Positions 43,618 through 51,272 of a stretch of DNA of 59,580 bases are shown here, piece after piece. How positions within the stretch are numbered: the first letter of the stretch is position 1; each line of letters starts with the position of its first letter. Under the pieces are notes generated by a model. It saw only the letters and a program-made list of their open reading frames with translations, was not told the DNA's origin and searched no databases. Both the position numbers and the translations under genes were made by a program. The stretch comes from Physcocola sp002396385 (lineage in GTDB: Bacteria; Bacteroidota; Bacteroidia; Bacteroidales; Paludibacteraceae). Where the stretch lies: positions 1 to 59,580 of the forward strand of contig CAMNDM010000019.1 in assembly GCA_946535435.1 (NCBI GenBank). Reading direction: 5' to 3'.

Positions 43618-44691
43618 TTAAAGTCCAACCACGTCTCGGTAATAGTCGATGGCTTCCAGTATGGATTTTTTCTCCACGTCCTGGTTAATCTTAATATCGC
43701 CAATGCCTTTTTCTCCCAGCAGGGTGAAGAGGATGCGTCCGTCGCCCACGTTCTTTTTGTCGTGGGTCATCAGTTCGTAGAGGTGGTCATACACTTTGCA
43801 GCCCACGTTCATGGCACCGTAGTTTTCTTTAATCAGGTGTACGGCTTCGCGCATCAGTTCCTTCGGAAATCCGCAGAACTTGTGGCTTAGGTAGAGTTCG
43901 GGTATCATGCCGTAGGCAACGGCGTAGCCGTGCAGTATAGGTGCTCCGCTTTCCATTGCGTAGCTTTCGAAAGCGTGGCCTACTGTATGGCCGAAATTCA
44001 GGGCTTTGCGTATGTTCTTCTCGTAAGGGTCAATTGCAACAATCTTTTCCTTTACGGCGATGGAGTCTCTGAGCAGTGTGCTGAGTTGGCTGTAGTCGAT
44101 GTGGTCGAGGTCAAACGCCAGCATATCGTGCCAGTGCTTTTCGTCGCTGATGAGTCCGTGCTTAATCATCTCGGCAAAACCCGAACGGAAGTTCTTGTCA
44201 TCGAGTGTGCGGAAGGTGTTCACGTCTATCAGTACGCTTTGGCTGGAGTTGATGACGCCAATCTCGTTTTTCAATCCGCAGAAGTTGATGCCCGTTTTCC
44301 CACCTACTGCAGCGTCAACCGCCCCTAGCAGGGTAGTGGGTATGTTCACATAGTCCATTCCGCGTTTGAAGGTCGATGCCGCAAAACCGCCTAGGTCGGT
44401 CACCATACCGCCGCCCAAATTTATGAGCATACTCTTGCGGGTCGCCTTGTTCTGGCTCAGAAAGGTCCATACGCTGGCAAGCGCCTCCAGTGTCTTGTGG
44501 TCGTCGTTTGGCTTTATCTCTATGGTTTTTACCTTGCTGAAAAACTCGTCTTTTTCAAGTAGGGGCAAACACATTTTTTTTGTGTTGCTGTCTACCAGAA
44601 TATAGACTTGTTCGGGGGTCCTGTCCTTTACTTCGTTGCGTAATTCGTCTGTCAGACGGCCTTCGCACATTACTACGCGCTGCTCGCTCAT
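43618..44691 (-). CDS. aroB: 3-dehydroquinate synthase AroB
   Basis: Converts DAHP to 3-dehydroquinate, second step of the shikimate route that also feeds menaquinone through chorismate. NAD-binding GGGMVTDLGGFAASTF (about 90-105) and the zinc-site residues in GFAEMIKHGLI and LNFGHTVGHAFES are visible. 357 aa from ATG 44691 (MSEQRVVMC). Its promoter (-7 box 44727-44734) lies in the upstream spacer. Confidence 0.95.
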   Translation of the reverse strand: MSEQRVVMCEGRLTDELRNEVKDRTPEQVYILVDSNTKKMCLPLLEKDEFFSKVKTIEIKPNDDHKTLEALASVWTFLSQNKATRKSMLINLGGGMVTDLGGFAASTFKRGMDYVNIPTTLLGAVDAAVGGKTGINFCGLKNEIGVINSSQSVLIDVNTFRTLDDKNFRSGFAEMIKHGLISDEKHWHDMLAFDLDHIDYSQLSTLLRDSIAVKEKIVAIDPYEKNIRKALNFGHTVGHAFESYAMESGAPILHGYAVAYGMIPELYLSHKFCGFPKELMREAVHLIKENYGAMNVGCKVYDHLYELMTHDKKNVGDGRILFTLLGEKGIGDIKINQDVEKKSILEAIDYYRDVVGL

Positions 44692-44726
44692 ATTATCGTA
44701 TTTTGTTCTTTTGTTGCGGTTATTTA

Positions 44727-44734
44727 CAAAATTA
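44727..44734 (-). promoter_or_regulatory. Predicted -7 box of aroBA
   Basis: Minus strand reads TAATTTTG (perfect TAnnTTTG), 35 nt before the aroB ATG at 44691. Confidence 0.5.
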
Positions 44735-44803
44735 CGAAATTTCTGCTCCAATCTAGTGCTGTATTTTCATAAAACTGTTGACGGACGCTGCTTCCTGTTG
44801 CCC

Positions 44804-46369
44804 TTAGCGGATAAACACTAGTTGGCTTTTGCCATTCCAGCGGAGTAGGTATATTCCGCTTCTTAGTGTCAGTTCCTTATTTTTGCCTTGGTAGACGGGG
44901 CTGCCCTTAATGTCGTATAGGGCAATGTCTCCCTTATATCCGTCTAGTCGTAGGGTGTGGTTGTCTGTGAAAGGAACCGCCTTTCCGGCTGTCTCCAGCC
45001 CGTTGCCGCTGCAGTCGGTTTCTAGTCCGCACGTGGTGCATCTGTATATTGTTTTCCCGTCCTCTTTTACCTGTGTGAAGTCGTGGTCGAAGGTAGCAGG
45101 TTTGGCTTGGATGTCTGAGAGGTTTTGTGGGTCAATCTCATAAAACACCAGGTTCTCGGGTTTTAGCTGGCCGATGGCGACGTACCACACAATTTTCCCG
45201 TTGAAAAGCACTGGCTGGCAGTCCGACAGGTTGCCGATGCAGGTGTACACTTCTTCGTAGTTCCCGTTAGCGTCTAGCTCGGTGTAGAATACTTTCTCGG
45301 TGTTGTCTGTCCATAACAGCAAGAAGCGGTTGTCGTCCATCTTTACGAGTTTCGGGGTGTGCACCCTTGTTTGTTCGTTTTCGTACTGGGTGATTTTTGT
45401 GATGACCGGTTCACCGAAGTTGTCACCGTCTTGGGGTACTACACTGACGTAGATGTTGCGGTAGTTGACGGAAACGGCCGAGTCTAAACAGTTATAGACC
45501 AGAATGTAGGTCGAATCGGAAAACTCCAGGCCTCCCATTGAGACGCCAGTAGCATTTTGTCCTATCTTACCAGGTATTTCTTGCACTGTGCAGTGGTTGA
45601 ATGCGCAGTCTACTTTCTTTTCGCTGGTCTTCTTTTTGCATCTGCCGAGGTAGATGCCGCGCGGGTAGGCGTCGCCCAAACTGGCGACTACCAGGTGGTC
45701 GTCTTTCACTCTCACATACGCGTCGAACGAGTGGCTGGTATAGCCGTAGCCTTCGTTGATGACCCTCGTTTGGGAATCCACTATCTCCATGGTGTTTTTG
45801 TCTACCTGTATGGTGACTGAGGCCTGGTGGTTTTTCCCGTCTTTCTCGCTTTTGTACATCTTGTGCGAACTCCTTACGAAGAGGTAGTCGCCCTCGTCTG
45901 TCATTCGTGTGGCCGACGATCGCATTGGCTCCACAGTGTTCGCTCCGAGTAAACCTCCGTAGCCAAGCAACTGCCAATTGTTGTTATACTTGGTTATGCG
46001 GAACACTTCCACCGTGTCTTGCTCTTCCGGGTTGTCTTGACCTGTCAGCACGTAGTAGTTTCCATCGCTTCCCGCATGGAAGGCTCCGAATTTAGGGAGG
46101 TCAAGCTCAACGTTGAGGGTGTCGGTACAGTCATATTGCTCGTTGAAGTACATGACACCTATTGTGCCGTTGCCTCTGTCTTCAACACGCATCAGCCGGC
46201 CGTCTGCGGTTTCGGTTAGGTACGATTCAACGGTTTTGCTGTAATACGTGGTGTAGTCTTGTTTCTCTTTGTTACTCTTTTTCCACATAAAACTGCATTC
46301 AGGCTTGGCTGTGGTTAGTTGGGGTAGAAATGCAAAAAAAATAGCAGTTAGAGGTATGAGTTTTTTCAT
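44804..46369 (-). CDS. Secreted beta-propeller-like protein with T9SS C-terminal tail
   Basis: 521 aa. Signal peptide MKKLIPLTAIFFAFLPQLTTA. The central region has repeated beta strands (GSDGNYYVLTGQ, GDYLFVRSSHKMY, DNRFLLLWTDNTEKVFYTELD), like a propeller. The last about 70 residues (LRLDGYKGDIALYDIKGSPVYQ, then SGIYLLRWNGKSQLVFIR) match the PorSS type A sorting tail: a core with I-x-L-Y-D-x-x-G and a final G-I-Y-L-L-x-x. It should be exported by Sec then T9SS and displayed or released. Four Cys pairs in the centre may form disulfides. Function unknown. Confidence 0.72.
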   Translation of the reverse strand: MKKLIPLTAIFFAFLPQLTTAKPECSFMWKKSNKEKQDYTTYYSKTVESYLTETADGRLMRVEDRGNGTIGVMYFNEQYDCTDTLNVELDLPKFGAFHAGSDGNYYVLTGQDNPEEQDTVEVFRITKYNNNWQLLGYGGLLGANTVEPMRSSATRMTDEGDYLFVRSSHKMYKSEKDGKNHQASVTIQVDKNTMEIVDSQTRVINEGYGYTSHSFDAYVRVKDDHLVVASLGDAYPRGIYLGRCKKKTSEKKVDCAFNHCTVQEIPGKIGQNATGVSMGGLEFSDSTYILVYNCLDSAVSVNYRNIYVSVVPQDGDNFGEPVITKITQYENEQTRVHTPKLVKMDDNRFLLLWTDNTEKVFYTELDANGNYEEVYTCIGNLSDCQPVLFNGKIVWYVAIGQLKPENLVFYEIDPQNLSDIQAKPATFDHDFTQVKEDGKTIYRCTTCGLETDCSGNGLETAGKAVPFTDNHTLRLDGYKGDIALYDIKGSPVYQGKNKELTLRSGIYLLRWNGKSQLVFIR

Positions 46370-46496
46370 AAGTGTTTAGTTCTAATGGTTAATATAGTTA
46401 AATATAGCGCTTATTTTACCGATAACAAATCTTTTCGCCAGTTTTTCTCCGTTCTTCTCTCTTTTCTCTTCCCTCCTCATTCTCGTTTCATTTCCT

Positions 46497-46504
46497 TATC
46501 TTTG
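46497..46504 (+). promoter_or_regulatory. Predicted -7 box of the FKBP gene
   Basis: TATCTTTG matches TAnnTTTG, 24 nt before the FKBP ATG at 46529; this argues against an earlier start at 46385. Confidence 0.6.
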
Positions 46505-46528
46505 CATCTGGTTTTCCTATTTTTTACT

Positions 46529-46927
46529 ATGGCAAAGAAAGAATACATCCTAAAAAACCGCGAGTGGCTCGAGGCTAAGGCTAAGGAAGATGGCGTTTTG
46601 CCGCTTCCAAAAGGTATTTATTATAAGGTTTTGGTGTCGGGTGACAAAACGTCGCGACAACCTGGTCTAAACAGTATGGTGACTGCCCACTACAGGGGTA
46701 GGACCATTAATGGCAAACTGTTCGACAGCAGTTTTGGCGGACATCCGTTCACCTGTCGGTTGTCGGACCTGATTGAGGGATGGATTATTGCCATGCAACA
46801 GATGCATGTGGGCGACCGCTGGGAACTCTACATCCCACAAGAAATGGGGTACGGCTTATTCAACCAACCTGGCATTCCGGGTGGCTCTACGCTTATTTTC
46901 GAGGTGGAACTGCTTGGTGTGTCTTGA
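46529..46927 (+). CDS. FKBP-type peptidyl-prolyl isomerase
   Basis: 132 aa cytosolic FKBP. GIYYKVLVSGDKTSRQPGLN, then VTAHYRGRTINGKLFDSSF and the FK506-fold stretch LIEGWIIAMQQMHVGDRWELYIP and GYG...IPGGSTLIFEVEL are the signature. No signal peptide from ATG 46529 (MAKKEYILKN). The in-frame upstream stretch to 46385 is hydrophobic but precedes the predicted promoter. Forty nt upstream of serB, so probably cotranscribed. Confidence 0.9.
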   Translation: MAKKEYILKNREWLEAKAKEDGVLPLPKGIYYKVLVSGDKTSRQPGLNSMVTAHYRGRTINGKLFDSSFGGHPFTCRLSDLIEGWIIAMQQMHVGDRWELYIPQEMGYGLFNQPGIPGGSTLIFEVELLGVS

Positions 46928-46967
46928 ATAAACGATGAAATCTTAAACACTTTCGACAACTACATTT

Positions 46968-48197
46968 ATGGAACACGATTCTATTCAAGAACAAATCCTC
47001 ATTCGTATAACAGGTAAAGACCGCCCTGGCCTTACTGCTTCGGTTATGGCTATTCTGGCACGATATCAGGCTAAAATCCTCGATATCGGACAGGCCGATA
47101 TCCATAGTACGCTTTCGTTGGGTATTCTTATCCGCATCAGCGAGCACAATTCCGGTTCGGTTATGAAGGAACTTCTTTTCAAGGCTACTGAACTCGGCGT
47201 GAATATCGGTTTTGAGCCTATTACCGACGACGACTACGAAGATTGGGTCAACCAGCAGGGAAAAAACAGGTTTATCCTTACCCTTATCGGACGCTCGCTT
47301 TCGGCTGGGCAAATTGAGGCGGCTACACGTGTGATTGCCGGGCAGGGACTGAACATCGACTCTATTCTGCGACTCACTGGGCGTATCTCTATTAAGAACC
47401 CCGATAAAAATACACGTGCCTGCATCGAGTTCTCGCTCCGTGGCAATCCGACCGACAAGGCTGGCCTTCAGGCCGAACTTATGCGGCTCTCTTCCTCTAT
47501 GGGCTTCGATTTCTCGTTCCAGCGTGACGATATGTACCGCCGTAGCCGTCGCCTTATCTGTTTCGATATGGATTCTACGCTGATCCAAACCGAATGTATC
47601 GACGAGTTGGCCGAAAGGGCGGGCGTGGGCGAACAGGTGAAGGCGATTACCGAAAGCGCTATGAGGGGGGAAATCGACTTTAAGGAAAGTTTTACACGCC
47701 GTGTCGCTTTGTTGAAGGGACTGGATGTGTCTGTCATGCAGGATATTGCAGACCATCTGCCAATTACCGAAGGTGTCGACCGGCTGATGGAGGTCTTGAA
47801 GCGTTGCGGATATAAAATTGCCATTCTTAGTGGTGGTTTCACGTTCTTTGGCGAACAGTTGCAGCGAAAGTTCGGCATCGACTACGTGTATGCCAATAAT
47901 TTGGAGGTGGACGAAAACGGCAAACTGACCGGACGCTTCCTGGGCGATATTGTTGACGGTCACCGGAAGGCTGAACTGCTTAAACTCATTGCACAGGTTG
48001 AGAAGGTCAACCTCGAACAGACCATTGCTGTGGGCGATGGCGCCAACGACTTGCCTATGCTCGGCGAGGCCGGATTGGGTATTGCCTTCCATGCCAAACC
48101 ACGCGTGGTGGCCAACGCTAAACAGAGCATCAATACCATTGGACTCGATGGCGTCCTTTATTTCTTAGGTTTTAAAGACAGCTATATGGGCATCTGA
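46968..48197 (+). CDS. serB: Phosphoserine phosphatase SerB with ACT domains
   Basis: Last step of serine synthesis. 409 aa: ACT-like domains at about 10-75 and 95-165 (ITGKDRPGLTASVMAIL; LTLIGRSLSAGQIEAATRVI) followed by a HAD phosphatase. Catalytic Asp pair in FDMDSTLIQTECIDELA (about 197-213), Ser/Lys in SGGF and AVGDGANDLPM with KPRVVANA. The ACT regions probably sense serine. The spacer to 48392 holds a strong GC stem (48217-48250) without a T-run. Confidence 0.94.
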   Translation: MEHDSIQEQILIRITGKDRPGLTASVMAILARYQAKILDIGQADIHSTLSLGILIRISEHNSGSVMKELLFKATELGVNIGFEPITDDDYEDWVNQQGKNRFILTLIGRSLSAGQIEAATRVIAGQGLNIDSILRLTGRISIKNPDKNTRACIEFSLRGNPTDKAGLQAELMRLSSSMGFDFSFQRDDMYRRSRRLICFDMDSTLIQTECIDELAERAGVGEQVKAITESAMRGEIDFKESFTRRVALLKGLDVSVMQDIADHLPITEGVDRLMEVLKRCGYKIAILSGGFTFFGEQLQRKFGIDYVYANNLEVDENGKLTGRFLGDIVDGHRKAELLKLIAQVEKVNLEQTIAVGDGANDLPMLGEAGLGIAFHAKPRVVANAKQSINTIGLDGVLYFLGFKDSYMGI

Positions 48198-48392
48198 TGA
48201 TGACGTTTTGCTAACTGGGGATGGCCTTGATTCGTATTCAGGGCTTCCCCATTGTAAACGCTTGCTTTTTTGCCATATATTGTGAAAAATGATTATTTTA
48301 ATGTAATTTAGTTCATAAAATTGGCGTGTGAACATATCTGGCATTTGTGGTTACCGTTGCGCTGTGTTGTTTAATCCCTATTCCTTTTGTAT

Positions 48393-49898
48393 ATGAGGTT
48401 AAGATTTGATAAAACCGATTTTTTAACCCTGGTTTTTCTTGGAGCCGTCTCCATATGTTGGTACTTTGGAAAGGCTGGTGATAAAAAAAAGCCTGATGAC
48501 AACCGTATGCTTGTTTCTGTTAGCGGTGATGTGGACGGACATGCTTATGTGGACCTCGGTTTGCCCAGTGGAACAAAATGGGCGACTGTAAACGTGGGGG
48601 CGCATACTAACGACGATTGTGGCTCTTTTTTCTCGTGGGGTGAGACTGATTCTTGGAAAAATTATGATACCCTTACACATATTGGTAAGTCTGCCGATTT
48701 GGTGGCCTTAGACTCTGTTTTCGATGCAGCTTATGTCAATTGGGGTACGAACTGGCGTATGCCTTCCGACGAAGAACAAAAAGAACTGCTGGATGGCTGT
48801 TATTGGAATTGGGTCGATGATGAAAAAAGTCTGCTTGTGGGACTGCTTGGCACTTCCAAAACCAATGGAAATACCATCTTCCTGCCTGTTACTGGTTTCT
48901 CCACTTCTACTAACCGTAATACCATAAGTTTTAATAAGCCTCGTGATGGCTTTTATTTGTCGTCGGTGCTTGGTGCTTATCCCGATAGTGCTTTCGTCTT
49001 TTCTTTTTCTGAATATAAAAAGGCACGCATCGCTTATGGCTGTTGTTCCGATGGTTTTTGTGTCCGTGCTGTCGTAAATGACGGAACCGAGAAACATACC
49101 GTGAGTTTCTATGTCGATGACTTCTTGATTTGTCGCAAACGGGTGAGTGTTGGGGCGGATGCCTCTATCCCTGATGATGAGCCCCCTTCCCTATACGGAT
49201 GTAAATTCTTGGGCTGGTCCGATTCTTCTTTTACAAACGTACAAAAAGACTTGGTGGTTAACGCCCGCTTCCAGACTAAAAAGAAGACGGAAGGAGGAGC
49301 AATGGTCAGTGGACAAGTCTGTGGACACGAGTATGTTGATCTCGGCTTGGCCAGTGGCACGCTGTGGGCCACTTGCAATGTGGGGGGAAAAGCCCCGTCT
49401 GATTATGGTGACTATTTCGCCTGGGGCGAGACTAAGAATAAGGATGAATACAATTTGCGTTCCTACAAATGGCGCAATTATTTGACCAACTGCCTGACAA
49501 AGTATTATGAAGATGATTTGAAGGAACTCTTACCTGCCGACGATGCAGCTTCCGTCAATTGGGGCGGGAAATGGCGTATGCCCACTTCATTGCATTTGAA
49601 GGAACTGTACTATGGCTGTTTTTGGACCCGGGTCTGCGACTTCAACCACTCTCACGTGTCTGGCTGGGTAGGTCAGTCAAAAAAGAACGGAAATTTTATC
49701 TTCCTGCCTGCGGCGGGCTCCTATTATGGCCGTGAACTTCGTCTTTTAGGTAATGCGGGTTTTTATCTGTCTTCTTCTATTGGGGTGAACAAGAATCATG
49801 TTGACATTCTGTATTTTACTGATAGTAATATGAACTGGGGTAGTATGGAAGGCAGGCGTTTCTGGGGTAGTAGTGTCCGGCCTGTCTGTTTCCCATAA
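48393..49898 (+). CDS. Surface protein with two FISUMP-like domains flanking an InlB-type repeat
   Basis: 501 aa. N-terminal signal-anchor (LVFLGAVSICWYF). Two homologous domains of about 190-200 residues share the sequences GHxYVDLGLxSGTxWATxNVG, SWGET/AWGET, WRMP and FYLSS...FCVRAV or RPVCFP; this is the Fibrobacter succinogenes major paralogue (FISUMP/DUF1566-like) fold. Between them (about 230-295) lies an InlB/Flg_new repeat (HTVSFYVDDFLICRKRVSVG, then FLGWS). No lipobox or T9SS tail is visible. I take ATG 48393; an alternate TTG lies 6 nt earlier. Function unknown, perhaps an adhesin. Confidence 0.72.
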   Translation: MRLRFDKTDFLTLVFLGAVSICWYFGKAGDKKKPDDNRMLVSVSGDVDGHAYVDLGLPSGTKWATVNVGAHTNDDCGSFFSWGETDSWKNYDTLTHIGKSADLVALDSVFDAAYVNWGTNWRMPSDEEQKELLDGCYWNWVDDEKSLLVGLLGTSKTNGNTIFLPVTGFSTSTNRNTISFNKPRDGFYLSSVLGAYPDSAFVFSFSEYKKARIAYGCCSDGFCVRAVVNDGTEKHTVSFYVDDFLICRKRVSVGADASIPDDEPPSLYGCKFLGWSDSSFTNVQKDLVVNARFQTKKKTEGGAMVSGQVCGHEYVDLGLASGTLWATCNVGGKAPSDYGDYFAWGETKNKDEYNLRSYKWRNYLTNCLTKYYEDDLKELLPADDAASVNWGGKWRMPTSLHLKELYYGCFWTRVCDFNHSHVSGWVGQSKKNGNFIFLPAAGSYYGRELRLLGNAGFYLSSSIGVNKNHVDILYFTDSNMNWGSMEGRRFWGSSVRPVCFP

Positions 49899-50001
49899 TA
49901 ATGCCGTTGCTTGCAGCCCTTAAAAATTGGCGCTTCTTCCTTATGGGTGCCTGATTGGCGTATATAATGCCGTTTTGCTTATTTTTAGTGCTGTTTTGCT
50001 C

Positions 50002-50032
50002 TTTGCTGTACCAGCGGTTAAATGCATCTTTG
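50002..50032 (+). promoter_or_regulatory. HAD-gene promoter with -33 and -7 boxes
   Basis: TTTG (50002-50005) is followed after 19 nt by CATCTTTG (50025-50032), one mismatch from TAnnTTTG. This is the standard Bacteroides spacing. Lies in the 49899-50131 spacer, which otherwise holds nothing recognisable. Confidence 0.45.
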
Positions 50033-50131
50033 CAATTGCTAAAGGCGGCTCATTTCCAATTCTCTTGTCTGCGTTGGAGTGGTGGTCTCGCCTTTTTATG
50101 GTTTGTATTTAACAACTTAGAACTGGAGTAT

Positions 50132-50770
50132 ATGATTAATACATTGGTATTTGATTACGGGGGCATTATTGTCAACATGGACTGGCATTTGTTGAGGAAT
50201 GCGCTTTCCGAAGTGGGGGTTTCGTCTTTCAAGTCGTTCCTTTACAGGAAAAAGATAAAGACGCTTATGAACCGTTATATCAACGGGCTTGAGCCTGATG
50301 ATGCGGTTATGGACGATATTCTGGCTATCTGCCGGCCGGGCACGACTGTGGCGCGGGTCAACGCCCTTATTTGCACGTTGTGCGGTAATATACCCGCCAG
50401 CCGTTTGGAGGCTTTGGTGCGATTGAGAAGTATGTACAAGGTCTATCTGCTCAGTAATATCAATAGCTTCTTGTGGGAACAATGTTTGGCTAAGATGAAG
50501 GCTTTGGGTTATAACGTCGACGACTGTTTTGACCAGGTTTTCCTTTCTTACAAGATGGGTGTTGCAAAGCCCGGACTGCAAATTTACCGGATGGTGGAGT
50601 CGGCTACCGGGCTCGTACCGCAAAATACGTTGTATTTTGACGATAATGCCGATAATTGCGCTGCTGGAAAACGTTTGAACTATCGGACTATACATGTGCG
50701 TGAAAACCGGCTTGAGGACTATTGGAACCTGATTCCTGAATTTAGAACTGTTGTCGGTGACAGGCTTTAG
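50132..50770 (+). CDS. HAD-superfamily hydrolase (subfamily IA, YihX-like)
   Basis: 212 aa. FDYGGIIVNMD (6-16) supplies nucleophile Asp7; as in YihX-type IA-v3 enzymes the second DxD position is Gly. LLSNIN is motif II, KMGVAKP holds the motif III Lys and YFDDNADN the acidic motif IV. Substrate unknown, probably a sugar phosphate or nucleotide. ATG 50132 (MINTLVFDYGG) chosen; an in-frame upstream stretch to 49955 crosses the predicted promoter and is not protein-like. Confidence 0.85.
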   Translation: MINTLVFDYGGIIVNMDWHLLRNALSEVGVSSFKSFLYRKKIKTLMNRYINGLEPDDAVMDDILAICRPGTTVARVNALICTLCGNIPASRLEALVRLRSMYKVYLLSNINSFLWEQCLAKMKALGYNVDDCFDQVFLSYKMGVAKPGLQIYRMVESATGLVPQNTLYFDDNADNCAAGKRLNYRTIHVRENRLEDYWNLIPEFRTVVGDRL

Positions 50771-50783
50771 ATTGTAGCCCAAT

Positions 50784-50819
50784 AAAAAATGGGGGAAGAT
50801 GCCTTTGGCGCCTTCCCCC
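50784..50819 (-). terminator. Terminator of the HU gene (minus strand)
   Basis: GGGGGAAG (50791-50798) and CTTCCCCC (50812-50819) form a GC stem with a long loop. On the minus strand it is followed by TTTTTT (complement of 50784-50789). It lies between the convergent stops at 50770 and 50845, and may also slow plus-strand transcription. Confidence 0.8.
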
Positions 50820-50844
50820 TATCTCTTTTGCTATTGTAGCCGTT

Positions 50845-51126
50845 TTACTTGATGTCTTTTACCATTGCCATAAATTCCTTGCTTGGCTTGAATGAAGGAA
50901 TGTTGTGCTCTGGTACAATTACAGATGTCTTTGCACTGATGTTACGGGCAACTTTCTGCTTTCTGGTCTTCAAACCAAATGTGCCGAAACCACGCAAATA
51001 TACATTCTCGCCTTTTATAAGTGAACTCTTAACAATTTCCATGTAGCCTTCTACTACCTTCAATACATCATTACGGTCAATGCCTGTGTTTGCGTTAATT
51101 GACTCTACAATTTCTGACTTTGTCAT
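50845..51126 (-). CDS. HU/IHF-family DNA-binding protein
   Basis: 93 aa nucleoid protein. N-terminal MTKSEIVESINANTGIDRND and the beta arm region GENVYLRGFGTFGLKTRKQKVARNISAK with NIPSFKPSKEF are the Bac_DNA_binding signature (GF-G-x-F near the arm, P-x-F-K-x-S at the end). Short upstream spacer has a perfect -7 box. One of probably several HU paralogues in Bacteroidales. Confidence 0.95.
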   Translation of the reverse strand: MTKSEIVESINANTGIDRNDVLKVVEGYMEIVKSSLIKGENVYLRGFGTFGLKTRKQKVARNISAKTSVIVPEHNIPSFKPSKEFMAMVKDIK

Positions 51127-51148
51127 TTTTCTTATATATTTTACACTA

Positions 51149-51156
51149 CAAAATTA
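51149..51156 (-). promoter_or_regulatory. Predicted -7 box of the HU gene
   Basis: Minus strand reads TAATTTTG (perfect TAnnTTTG), 22 nt before the ATG at 51126. Confidence 0.55.
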
Positions 51157-51272
51157 GAAAATATTTATCAACAATACAACATTTTCTGTCCCTCTAAACG
51201 CTGCAACTGTTCTTATTTCAGTTTTATTGTGTTATTTTAGAGGTTTTACTGCTTGTTTTGCTCCTTGCTGTC

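Noticed and set aside
46893..48092. 399-codon minus-strand frame opposite serB
   Set aside because: Antisense shadow with no recognisable domain.
48217..48250. Terminator after serB
   Set aside because: The GGGG...CCCC stem is strong but no T-run follows, so it is not called as a terminator.
49955..50131. Upstream extension of the HAD hydrolase with a hydrophobic N-terminus
   Set aside because: It crosses the predicted -33/-7 promoter and is not conserved-looking; the ATG at 50132 gives the standard FDYGG start.
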